A stretch of 64,000 nt of DNA from Linanthus parryae (lineage: Eukaryota > Streptophyta > Magnoliopsida > Ericales > Polemoniaceae), in the NCBI GenBank assembly GCA_023055425.1, contig JALGPY010000001.1, forward strand, positions 113,875,057-113,939,056, in the 5' to 3' direction. A program made the translations under genes and the position numbers. Below are positions 36,489 through 46,627 of this stretch, piece by piece. The stretch's first letter is position 1, and the number at the start of each line of letters is the position of its first letter. Below the pieces are notes generated by a model. That model had not been told where the DNA came from. It did no database searches and saw nothing but the letters and a program-made list of their open reading frames with translations.

Positions 36489-38699
36489 GCAAAGAGCACG
36501 AGAAACACGGGCAATCGATTAAAGCAGGTTGATCTTCATAGGACTGGGAGAAGAAGCCATGCAGTCATAAGAGAGAAGGTACAGACTAGTGAATGGTATT
36601 TCAATATTTGATTTTATGAATGTTTGGATAATATGCAATTACTGATATATATTTCTTGCATATTAACAGAAGAAAGCAAACAGTGAGCCGCATGATCGAG
36701 TTGCTATGTATTATTCTACACATGTAGATAAGAAGGGAAACCCATCTGATGCGACCATAGGTGTACGAATTGTAAGTCCCAACCGTTCAACGTTTTGATA
36801 AATACCGACATGTATTTGTTTGGCTTAAGTTATAATGCAAATGCTGACGAGTACATGTATGTTAGGCACATATGAATCAGAGGTTTGCAGAGACACCTGA
36901 GGAGACGCGTCATGATCCCGACGTTCGAGAGGGGGTTTATCAGGAGGTTTTTGGTCCTGAAAAACACGACCGGGTAAGATCCTTGGGTCTAGAAGTCACA
37001 CCTACTCAAGTGTTTTGCCCCTCATCGTCCCGTCGGTCTTCCGATCGGATTCAACTGCAAGCTGAGTTAGATGCTACGAGGAGGGAAATTGAAGAGCGAA
37101 GGAAATATTTTGAAGCAAAGCAAGAAGCACAAGATCGGCAGATAGAAGAGATGAAGAACTTCATTGTGGTTATGGCAAAGGAAATGGGCCAGTCTTTCCC
37201 CTTCACTCTGTCAGAGACTCAGCCACCATTCCAGACTCAGACACCATCTCCTATGGCATCTCCAGCACGAGATTGGTCACCGTCCTTAGAACATCTCCCT
37301 CCGTCTCCCGTCCTTGCCACCAAGCAGCCGGCTGGACGTGTATCTCGCTAGGTTCCACCTACTTCGGGCACACTGACTTCTACTACCGATCAGTCAGCTG
37401 GACGTGTATCTCGGCAGCTTCCACCTAGTCCGGGCATTCTGACTTCTGCCACCGAACAGTCGGCTTGACGTTTATCTGGCCAGGTTCCACCTATTTCGGG
37501 CACATTGACTTCTGTTACCGAGCAGTCGGCTAGACCTGTATCTCGCCAAGTTCCACCTAGTTTGGGAATAAAGACACCTGGCCAGGTTCAGGTAATTTTA
37601 CAATTTTTCAAGCATTTATTTATCTGCAAACACCATTTACTAAACTGTGCAAGAATGTCTGATATAGTTTACCATTTCCTGAACTCTGCATGAACTGTGC
37701 AAGAATGTCGGATATTTCTAGTGAAATTTTGGAACAGTCAGGGGGCAAGTGCCACCCTTGCCCTATGTAGTTGCCCCCTGCTAAGGGAGTAAACGACTTT
37801 GGACAAACCCCACTGGAGTCATGTGGCCAGTCCCAGTTAAACTGGGAATAAATCTTGTTCTCATTGTCATTCTGCTCTTGATGATGATGATGATGATGGT
37901 GGTGGGGAATGTGTATATCTGCTTTTGTGCATCATCACTTCTGCTGCAAGTTCTCTTATCCATTTCAGATTACTTTAGTAATATAAGGAGTAGTATATAG
38001 AGACATGGGGGAATTCTCAATCTTGTTCTCATTACTTTAGTAAATTAGTTTATTGTCACTAGTTACTCTGCAAGCACTTCCTAATATGAAATCATTAGTT
38101 TAGGTCTGTGTTTGGTAAAGTTGGGTTCCTGCAACTTCTACGGTTGAAATACCCATGATGAAACTGCTACTGTTCAATATTCTGGGTATGCATGTATTCA
38201 TCACACTAGTTTGAGCCATTGTTTGAAGTTGCAAAATCACTGACATAATGGGCACACTTTTACATATTTTTTTTGGTCGTTTTCTAATATTAATTTTTTA
38301 TTTCATCAAGCGACATGTCGGAGAGGTGGTTAACATCTACACATGGACCAAACCTCCGGTAATCTTGGCACGTGGCACTATTATCTCAATCAATCCAAAC
38401 AAAATGGTTGACGGGCAACTCATTGGTGAAGGCAATGCCGAAGTCCGCATCGGCGTAAGCAAGAAGATAAATTTCCGTTGCGTCGGTATCGGACATATGC
38501 TACTTGTATACTGGCTGCGAAAGGGAAGAGTGTTGTGTGGCCCATTAATGATGTAAGACATTTTTTTAATATAATTACACTTGGAAATATTACAGTTTAG
38601 AAATATTTCTAAAACTTTTATGTGTATTAAACTTTTTTGCAGCTTGGTCCGTACGAGCAGGAACCGAAGATGAAGTCTAAGATGCCCAGTCAAAGTTGA
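36489..38699 (+). pseudogene. Plant Transposase_24 (Ptta/En/Spm) gene of the CACTA element
   Basis: The gene is accessory to CACTA transposition (TNPA-like role, inferred). The exons I can place are 36489-36578 (HRTGRRSHAVIREK), 36670-36771 (STHVDKKGNPSDATIGVR) and 36866-37591 (PDVREGVYQEVFGPEKHDRVRS, then a coiled-coil stretch at 37060-37180, then Pro/Ser-rich repeats). A later exon lies at about 38292-38556 (WTKPPVILARGTIIS). The first three junctions have GT/AG ends and keep frame. A last short exon may follow TTGCAG at 38642. Nonsense codons at 37349-37351 and near 37466 and a probable frameshift near 38490 disable it. Confidence 0.72.
37325..37590 (+). repeat. 66-bp coding minisatellite in the CACTA gene
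   Basis: About four units of 22 residues, pattern QSAGRVSRQVPPSxGxLTS, 66 bases each. Two units carry the nonsense codons. Confidence 0.85.
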
Positions 38700-39109
38700 A
38701 GCAAGGAGGATGACGGACGAGCGGATGTTCTTGCGAATATATTTTTTGGTAATTAGTTGGGCATGTTAAGGGATAGTTTTTGGTTATTAGTTGGCTACTT
38801 GGCTATGTTTTTTGCTCCCTGTATTAGGCGAACTACTCCGATCCGTTTTGTTTCGTTTGACTTGGAATTGTGTGTTCTATGACTTTTGAATATTCTGGAC
38901 AATGTTCTCGAATTCAGCAGTAAAACTTTTTGGTTAGTTGGACGAGTTTTGATATGAGTACGTGTTTTTACCTTAATCTTGAACTCAGTTGTATGTTCTT
39001 GAATGGCCTTGAATGGCCAGGTATGTGTTTTTACCGGGGATGTAAGCCAAAATGGGCAGCTTATTTAAAAAAAAAAAGAGCACAAAAACGGTGGTTTCTA
39101 GCAAAAATG

Positions 39110-39379
39110 TAGCGCCCTTTAGCAAATTAAATGGCTCTTAGAAAAGCGCCCTTTGATTATTGGCGCTTTACAAAAGCGCCGTTAATTTTCGGCGGAAATA
39201 ACAAAGCGCCGGGAATATGTACATAGGGCGGTTGTCTAGCGTCGTAAACTGTATACGACACTTAGTTTAAAGGCAGAAGCCTAGCCGCCTTAAAAACCGC
39301 CGTAAGTGCTTCTAAAGGCGGTTTTGGAACTTTTAGCGGCGCTTTAAGACCGCCCTTTCAGGCACTTTTTCTAGTAGTG
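39110..39379 (+). repeat. CACTA subterminal repeats and 3' terminus
   Basis: Repeated GCGCC/GGCGC motifs in both orientations (39111, 39148, 39163, 39174, 39197 and others), closing with the CTAGTAGTG terminus. In En/Spm such repeats bind the TNPA-type protein. Confidence 0.78.
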
Positions 39380-39416
39380 AGAGATTGAAACCCATAAAGT
39401 CCTGGGGGCTTTATGG

Positions 39417-39500
39417 GGGTTCCATGGAGAAGAAGTCAACTCTAACCTCTTCTTTAGTGGGTTCCCTGGAGAAGAAGTCAACTCTAACCTCTTCTTTAGT
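39417..39500 (+). repeat. 42-bp tandem duplication
   Basis: GGGTTCC(A/C)TGGAGAAGAA and the rest of the 42-base unit occur twice with one difference. Read in one frame it gives a 14-residue repeat ending near a stop, so it might be a relic exon, but no family is recognised. Confidence 0.8.
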
Positions 39501-39607
39501 GAAGGAGAGCTATAATGATTGTTGCTGAGTAGACATCAACTGGGCATTGACGTTATCAAACTTTCAAATAAAGCAATTAGATATACAACCTTTATGTTTG
39601 TTGCATA

Positions 39608-39816
39608 CCACTCTGTCTCTTTTTTTTAGCTTCATTTGACTTTTTTAACTCGTATCTGAGTCAATTTTACCGTGTAATAGAGTAACTTTTACTCTACAAC
39701 ACAATGAAAAAAATATTAAAAAATTGCATCATTTTGATAGCCAAATCATCGGGTCAAAGTGACCCAGTGAATAGTGTCAAAAGTCAAAATGAGACTAAAG
39801 AGAAGAGACAGAGTGG
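39608..39816. mobile_element. Stowaway-type MITE, 209 bp
   Basis: Terminal inverted repeats CCACTCTGTCTC (12 bases perfect, extending imperfectly to about 45) with TA on both sides (39606-39607, 39817-39818). TA duplications with CTCTGTC-type ends mark Tc1/mariner-derived Stowaway elements. Confidence 0.82.
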
Positions 39817-40067
39817 TATGTATCATTTGTTAACTTTCTCTTTTAATATGTTAGGTAAAAGTTTATAAAAAGACAGTTTTTGCTTTCATTCTCACCCACA
39901 AAATTTTATAAAACCACAACATTTACCTATATTTTCTACGTCCACCATCTATCCATTTGCGGGTAATTAAGATTATAAAAAGAGAATTTATTATTTACTT
40001 TGTGAAAATATTATTTATTTTTTAGAATAAAAGCTTTCTAATTCATAGGCCACCTAGGGTGGTAGCT

Positions 40068-40171
40068 CACCTAGGGTGGTAGCTCAAGTGGTAGAGCGTT
40101 GAAAGCCCTTGAATGAAGTCCCACGTTTAAACCCAGTTGACGATAAAATAATTTCTCAAAAAATAAAAAAT

Positions 40172-40202
<31 letters not shown>
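40068..40202 (+). mobile_element. tRNA-derived SINE-like sequence
   Basis: Box A TAGCTCAAGTGG (40080-40091) and a box B-like GTTTAAACC (40125-40133) lie 33 bases apart. They are followed by an A-rich stretch and a T run of about 27. The flanking GGTGGTAGCTCACCTAG is a 17-base tandem repeat of the head. It cannot fold as a full tRNA with an acceptor stem, so I call it a SINE relic. No target duplication was identified. Confidence 0.55.
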
Positions 40203-40203
<1 letters not shown>

Positions 40204-40273
40204 TTTATTTAACTATCCGCTAGGAAAATATTCATTCCAAAGAAACCCAAACCAAGTTGACAAAGAAAAACAA

Positions 40274-41277
40274 GGCTAAATTGCACCGGAGGTACCCATG
40301 TTTTGCAAAAACAGACTAGTGAGTACCCAAATTTCAAAATTGAGCACCACGGGTCCTAAATTTTCAATTTTCGAGCAGTGGGTACCCTTCTGTTAACTTT
40401 CCCATAATATTGGACGGAAAAATATAAAAGACTATTGTACCCCTCAGTTTCACCTCCAACTTTTATTACATTACAAGTTTTAATAATAAATCTAAAGAAA
40501 AAAAATATTTTAATTTAGTAATTTGATATATGTACAATAATGCAATATATTTCACAAAAATTACATATTTTTACATCTTTTCAAGGTATGAAATATGTTT
40601 TCATTAACATATATCCTTTATTCTTAAGGTCTAACTTTTTTTAATAATTATTAAAAAACTAAAAATTTCATAATTTCACGTGTTTTAATAGAAAAATAAC
40701 ATACACACATCTTTGTGCATTTTATACAATAGCATTTTTTACATTTGCATGAAAATTATAAATCATTACAATAAAAAATTATTCAAGAATGTCAAGTGTC
40801 AACTCTTGCGTCAGTTGTTAAAATGCACAAAGATACTTGTATGTTACTGTTTTATTAAAAAAATACATGCGAAAATATGAAATTTTAAGATTTTTTTTAA
40901 AAACTATTAAAAAAAGGTAAAGACTTTTAAGATTGACGGATATAAGTTAATAAAAACATATTTCATATCTTGAAAAGATGTAAAGATGTAATTTTGATGA
41001 AATATATTGCATTATCTTACATGTATCAAATTATTAAATTACAACTTTTTTTTTAGTTTTGTTAGTAAAATTTTATTTTTAAAAAAGTAGTCGGAGGTGA
41101 AAAGAAATGGGGTACAATAGTCTTTTAATATTATGTCCAATATTAAGGGAAATTTAACGAATGATTACACACTTGCTCGAAAATAGAAAATTTGGGACCC
41201 GTGGTGCTCGATTTTGAAATTTGAGTACCCACTTGCTTATTTTTGCAAAATATGAGTACCTCCGGTGCAATTTAGTC
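40274..41277. mobile_element. Mutator-type foldback element, 1004 bp
   Basis: The ends GGCTAAATTGCACCGGAGG and, inverted, GACTAAATTGCACCGGAGG are flanked by the 9-bp direct repeat GAAAAACAA (40265-40273, 41278-41286). Nine-bp duplications mark the Mutator superfamily. The inverted similarity does not stop at the ends. Paired blocks run inward to about 40740 and back from about 40810, so nearly the whole element is one imperfect inverted repeat. No reading frame is present. Confidence 0.88.
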
Positions 41278-41700
41278 GAAAAACAACAAGAAGAAGAATA
41301 ACTATGGCAGAGAATGAACGGAGAGAGATTGAGAAATTTGAGTTTATGTGGGTGAACGTTGTAATTTTGTAAATATTAAGGGTGAGAATGAATGCAAAAA
41401 TAATACTTCTAAAATTTTGACAAAGAAAAACAACAAGAAGAAGAACAACTATCGAGAGAGAGAGAGACTGAATGACGGAGAAATAACGGAGAGAGATTGA
41501 GAAATTTGAGTTTATGTGGGTGAACGTTGTAATTTTGTAAATATTAAGAATGTAGAAATAAAACTTCTAAATTTTCATTTAGTACATGCAAGGAAAGTTA
41601 AAAAAGATTTGTATTTGTAATTTTGTAAATATTAAGGGTGAGAATGGAAACAAAAATATACTTCTAAATTTTCGTTTGGTACATGCAAGGAAAGTTAACA
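41278..41700 (+). repeat. Imperfect tandem repeats next to the foldback element
   Basis: The block GAAAAACAACAAGAAGAAG at 41278 recurs at 41425 (shift 147). GTAATTTTGTAAATATTAAG occurs three times between about 41360 and 41640, and TTAGTACATGCAAGGAAAG / TTGGTACATGCAAGGAAAG twice. It is non-coding. Confidence 0.8.
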
Positions 41701-41896
41701 TACATTTCTATTTACGATACTGACAATGTTTGAGCGCCTAATTATTTCATTTGGACGTATGCTTAAAGATAAATTATCGTTTTTAACAAAAGAAAAAAGA
41801 CAAATTCTCTTTTACAAATTTTCATCCAACACGAATAGAAAGTTTTTTTAGAAGAAAGGCATCTTCTTATTAATGTGTAATAATAAGATGAATAAT

Positions 41897-42063
41897 TCTA
41901 AACAGACAGAATTTTGGACAGAATTTTAGACATAATTTTCACTTTTAGTGATTTTGATTATGTGTCAATGTTTCCAAAGTGTTTGGTATTTCCATAGTAT
42001 GGATTGATACTACATTTAGAAATTATGTCTATAATTATGTCTAAAATTTTGTCCATATAACAT
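41897..42063. repeat. Inverted repeat, MITE-like
   Basis: AGAATTTTAGACATAATT near 41924-41941 is mirrored near 42022-42056 (AATTATGTCTAAAATTTT). The arms are about 35-40 bases and imperfect. No certain target duplication, so the element class is open. Confidence 0.5.
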
Positions 42064-42065
42064 TA

Positions 42066-42345
42066 CTCTAATAAGATTAGCAATCCCTAGTACATCAGAG
42101 TAGATATCAAGCCATATGTGTTCGTTTGGAATAGAAATTCCAAATCTTGCAAACTCGTGTGCCGCAATGTTTGTTGAGCGTTGGCTGAATGTGAAGGAAA
42201 TTTGCTCAAACACCAGTCTGCTGCGACAATCAAAACACGCCTTGCTCCAACAAAAAACAAGGTAAATGAGGGAAAACACGGAGCAACACAGAGCCTCCTG
42301 ACAAACTACGCCCCATGATACGTCCATCCACCATGAAATCTTGGT
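42066..42345 (-). pseudogene. LINE RNase H-like domain relic
   Basis: The minus strand reads FEQISFTFSQRSTNIAAHEFARFG, the C-terminal end of the RNase H-like domain (RVT_3) found in plant LINE Pol. The catalytic N-terminal part is not preserved. It has no adjoining RT. Confidence 0.62.
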
Positions 42346-42489
42346 CTTTTTCTTTTTTAAATAAAATGTTTAAGATAATAAATCGTATACATTTCAGTAC
42401 TACCATAAAGGTTTTTAGGACCTCTCTAAAAAAAGGTTTTAGGAACATGAGAGGATTAAAAATAATTAAAAAGTGAAACCCTTTAAATA

Positions 42490-42660
42490 ATAAATTTCGG
42501 GTTAACGGGCCCCAACAGCCCGCCCATGTCCACCCGTTTAAGTACGGGTTAAACTGGGTTGGGCAATCATAACCCATTTGTTTAAACGGGCGGGTTTCAA
42601 CCCGTTTAAATGTTGGGGGCAAACGGGCTGGGCTGTTTTTGACACCCCGGCAAGAAAGAA
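42490..42660. repeat. GC-rich inverted-repeat stretch, possible MITE
   Basis: Repeated AACGGGC/GCCCGTT and CCCGTTTAA/TTAAACGGG units in both orientations, ending TTTTTGACACCCC. TGTCAAAAACAGCCC-type ends are seen in plant hAT-like MITEs, but no target duplication was found. Confidence 0.4.
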
Positions 42661-42849
42661 ATTCATTGGGCTGAGGTTGGTTACTATTGATGTGACCAGA
42701 CCTTTTTTGTTTAATGGGCTGTGAATTATTTCAACAGATTCACTGGACTGGTTTACCAATGAGAGTACTATGAGCTGGGCCTAGGCAAAAGAGACTGCTT
42801 TGATAGTTGGTGGATGTTAGGCTCTCTTTCGCTACTTTCTTCAAACACC

Positions 42850-43100
42850 AACACGAGAAGGCAGATCGGTGCGTCAAATCGCCGGAGTTGGGAATCTTTC
42901 TCGGAGTGGCAGAGCAAAGCTAAGTATTGATCTTCATCAAATGTGCGGAGCAGAGCTAATTGCTTGCTGTGATTTGAAGCCAAACAATATCCTTTTGGAC
43001 AAGGTGTTTTCCTTTGGATTATCAATGTTTCTTCAAGAAGGAACCAACAATATTCAAGTACTATTGGTCTAAGGGTCTGTTGGCTTATGTTGCTCCAGGT
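42850..43100 (+). pseudogene. LRR receptor-like kinase catalytic domain relic
   Basis: In one frame the reading gives CGAELIACCDLKPNNILLDK (kinase catalytic loop with the Asp kept), then a deletion, then FSFGLSMFLQEGTNNIQ, corresponding to the DFG/activation loop where DFG has become SFG. After a stop and 1-base shift the reading fits GSVGYVAP, the usual block before the APE motif. This order matches plant LRR-RLK kinases with introns in this region. It is a fragment without LRRs or transmembrane segment and cannot be active. Confidence 0.7.
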
Positions 43101-43115
43101 ATTCTTTTTAGTCAT

Positions 43116-43550
43116 ATTTACTTTTTAACGTAAACTAATACGAAAAGCATGCACTTGATTTCACAAGAACTTCTGGAGCATTCATTATGTGTGCAATTCA
43201 TCTAAGTCCATGTGCACTTTATTATCCATGTATAGCCATGTGCACTTTATTATCCAACACATGACATTGCATAAAATGTATCCTAGATAGTATCTTCTAA
43301 AGCCCAGTGATCTAAGTCCTAATATCTAGACTTTTTCCTTTGTTCCGGATGATTCAGAATACATAATTATAGATACATACAACTTTACTCTTTACAAGAA
43401 GGTTAACATACAATTTTACTCTTGAAGGCTATGGAGGTCGATTTCAAGAATAAGTTCTATTTGTAGAGATTTTTGAGATTTCGAATTAGGGATTTTCTTC
43501 TTCGACAATCACCAATCTTTACCTTTCATTGATGAAGGAGAGCATATCGT
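43116..43550. other. Non-coding, no gene seen
   Basis: No supported feature apart from a 28-base tandem repeat (CCATGTGCACTTTATTATCC at 43208 and 43236). Confidence 0.5.
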
Positions 43551-43559
43551 CCATTTTAA

Positions 43560-43690
43560 CTGATAACAATGCCTAACAACCATTACGACTGTGATTCCCA
43601 TTCACATATAACGTATCGGGTGAATCGGACCCGGCCACTGCCGTTTCAGTTGAATATCAGTCGTACGTAACAGTAACGGACGTTTTTAAA
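43560..43690. mobile_element. Fragment related to the hAT-type MITE at 47618
   Basis: It shares CGTATCGGGTG, TCGGAC(C/T)CGGCCACT, TTTCAGTTGAATATC and the terminal TAACGG...AAACCCT block with the right part of 47618-48040. The left part is missing or diverged. Confidence 0.6.
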
Positions 43691-43695
43691 ACCCT

Positions 43696-45060
43696 ATATA
43701 TATGTGTGTGTAAATATATATAATTATATATAAGTATATATCTAACTATTATTACACAATGAATCTCGTGTTACTCACAAACAACTCCATCAAGCTCAAA
43801 TATTAGAAGATTAAAACCCGGTCCATCATATGCATATAGCTAAAGTGTTGTATCCTTGGTAGAAAAGATTCTTCATGCTTTGTGAAGGCAAGTTGCTACC
43901 CCCATTTAATTCATCAAATTCATGGACGACCTATAGTGTAGCCTCTTCGAAAATTCCATCTAAAACCAAGTGCCTTTAATTTTGTTAATTCTTCTGACTT
44001 GGGGTAGGCCGTGTCTGTTGTTTGCGTCAACAATGCTTATTGAGTGTTCAGCTCTAATGAATTTCAACAAAATTGACTGGTGTTTCTTGTCCCTTAACTT
44101 GAGCTAATCCGAGCTAACAGGGTATCCTTAACTTTAACATTGCTCCTTTTACTTCGAAGTTCGACATTAGCCCCCGTTTATCCTCGTGCTAAGAGCTTCT
44201 AGCAATGTACATGTAGACTCTGTTGCTAGACTTCCATGTTTCCTTGCCTTTGCTAGAGCTTCCAGTTCATTTTCCATACAAGATATTACAGCAAGTTGAA
44301 CACCTCTAAACACTCCAACACTCAATTTTAATTAAGGTGCTGATTCTTAGACTACACTTATTATATGGTTACACTACTTTTTCCCTGGCTTTCCACTTTT
44401 ACTCTTAATATAATGATTACACCACTCGAAACCAAAATAATAATTAGCATTTTATCTCCAGTTACTCCATTCATCTCTCCTCACTAAACTTCAATGCTTT
44501 GACGAGAAAACTTTGTTCTAAAATTGAGGGTTTTGGTTCAGGTTTTGTCTTTGAGGTCTGGGGTTTTTTTCTCGGATGGCCGAAGGTGGGTCTGGCGGTG
44601 ACGGGGATCAGGTCAACTGTTGGGTGTCTAGTGGGTGGTCTGGGTTCTGTGTTCATCGGTGGAAGAAATGTGGGGGTTGTATTCATTGTGTACTGTTTGT
44701 GTCCGGGTTTGGAGAAGCTTTTCCTTGTGTTCAGACCGATTGCTGTGGGTTTTAATTTGGGAGTTGGTGATTAAACTGATTGAGGCATAGAGTGTAAGAG
44801 GTGATTTCGGGTTTATGAAAATTGATGGAGAGAGCTGGTCTCGGGGATAGATCGGTTTAGTGGACAAGGTGGTGCTCAGACATAGGGTGTTCTGAAATTG
44901 GGACAGCGGCGATGTGTGCATCGACAGTCTGGTCTTGGTTGAGAGAGAGAGGGTAGAATTGGGGTTGATGGTAGTTAGTGTTTGTAGTTAAACTTGTGTT
45001 CTGGGTGGTTGAAGGGTATTTGTTGGCTCTAGCGTATTTTATTGTTTCTAGGGGGAGGCG
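43696..45060. other. Non-coding, no recognised gene
   Basis: TA/TG microsatellite at 43696-43745. Open frames on both strands near 44470-44920 have no recognised domain and overlap each other, which suggests composition and not coding. Confidence 0.45.
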
Positions 45061-45069
45061 TTAGAGTGA

Positions 45070-45345
45070 GGAGTGGGGATGGCGACGGATCGGATCCACC
45101 TTTATCGATATCAAGATCCAAGCAAGAAGGTCCGATCGCGATCCTAATCGGATTTGGATCAGAAATAAACTACTTGAGTAGTTAATTTTAGAGTGTTGAG
45201 TGGGGATGGCGCAGATTGAATCCACCTTTATCGATACCCAGATCCAAGCAAGAAAGGGGGGGGGGGATCCAGATCCGGTCAGATCCTAATCGATTTTGGA
45301 TCACTGGATCCACACCCGAAGATCCACCAGGCAGAAATCAGATCT
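45070..45345 (+). repeat. Duplicated GGATCC-rich block
   Basis: GTGGGGATGGCG...ATCCACCTTTATCGATA...AGATCCAAGCAAGAA occurs at about 45076 and again at about 45203. Related GGATCGGAATCGGAT sequence appears near 45903-45980 on the other side of a unique stretch. This resembles plant MITEs with GGGGATGGCAACGGATC ends, but the borders are unclear. Confidence 0.45.
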
Positions 45346-46383
45346 GGATTCGGATCCGGGTCAAACACTTAAAGCACCCCAAAACAAAACAACACAAAAA
45401 GTATTTAATACTTCAACAGGATTTAGATGCATATAACATGAACTTCACAACTTCCAATCCGCATATAGAAAATTTCAAGGTACACATAAGTCCATTCCAT
45501 ACACTACTTCATCCACAAATTTAATCAAAATCAAAATACACAAAGACTGTCCAAGACTTATTGTTCATAACTGTAAGATTTAAAACTCTTGTTCTGCACT
45601 CCTTAGCGTCGAATCGAAAAAAAAAACTCAGATCCTCGGATTCGTTGGCTTGTAGACAAGGCCCAAACGCAGGCAACAGGGTAGGAGCCTTGGAAGCTTC
45701 CAATCGGTCAGGGGGTGGTGTGGAGGCTGTGTGGTGAGAGATGAAAGAGACGGTGAAAGTGAGACAAAATCAGAGAGAAAGAGAGGAGATTTGCGATAGT
45801 GCGACTTCGAGGGTTTGAACAAACCAAGAAAATGTGCTTATATACAAATAGGTATAGTTGTAATCACTTGTAACCTTAGGGTTTTTTTGATAAAATATCA
45901 CTAGATCGGAATCGGATATGCAGTAAGATCCAGATTCAATTTAGTCTTCAAGATCTATACCCGGTCCATATAAACGTATTGAATTCAGAGTTGATCCATT
46001 CGATTAACGTTAACTTTTAGGTCTCTCAGATTTGTTGTATGTACTCTGTACTCTTTCACAGATTAATATCCCAATCTGCTTACCATATTTGATTCAGAAG
46101 ATGGTCCACTGGATCATGAACCTCAGTACATTCAGTAGGTTAAATTTGATAAAGAAAGAAAGATAACAAATCGAACTCAGTAATCACGGAAAACCCGTCA
46201 TATTTTGATTCAGAAGATGGTCCACTCAATCATAGAAGTTCGTACAGTTTCTCAACTGAGAATGTCCCCAGGGTTATTTGATATCGGCTAGAGCAGCCAA
46301 CATCGAATGAGGCTTCCCCCTCTTCCTAAGGTTTAGTGCTTGAGACTGCAAATAAAAAAATTGTGTTATTTTTGAAGTTTGAG
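45346..46383. other. Mostly non-coding, with a 23-bp direct repeat
   Basis: TTTGATTCAGAAGATGGTCCACT occurs at 46088-46110 and again near 46204-46226. No gene is recognised; the frames near 45520-45820 lack known domains. Confidence 0.45.
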
Positions 46384-46627
46384 TACATACAGTCATGTAC
46401 GTGTTCAAATTTTCGGTGATTCGTAGTGTTTCTCTCTGTAAAATCGTTTTCTCTCACCACTCTTTAGAAACAGTTTTGGATGCTGAACATGTATGCCAAA
46501 GGCGCTAGATCCTCCTCCGGTGTACGGACGTGGACCAGATCTTCCGTTTAGGAGGTGGTTATTGAACTCTAAACGATGTCTATCTAATCATCAGCCTGAG
46601 TAGCTGTGTGAAGGTCCGGGGGAGTTC

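Larger units (their letters stand above)
36489..39379 (+). mobile_element. CACTA (En/Spm) element, 3' portion
   Basis: The right end reads TTTTTCTAGTAGTG at 39366-39379, the inverse of CACTACTAGAAAAA, the standard CACTA terminus. About 270 bases before it are rich in repeated AAAGCGCC/GGCGCTTT units, the subterminal repeats of such elements. Upstream lies a gene of the plant Transposase_24 (Ptta/En/Spm) type. No matching left end was found, and the catalytic TNPD transposase is absent, so the left part is lost or was displaced. Confidence 0.82.

Noticed and set aside
40068..40140. Possible functional tRNA gene
   Set aside because: Boxes A and B are partly present, but there is no acceptor stem and a poly(T)/A-rich tail follows, which fits a SINE relic better.
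44470..44921. Three overlapping frames of 71-97 residues
   Set aside because: They lie on both strands, show no recognisable motif and no splice or start context worth calling a gene.
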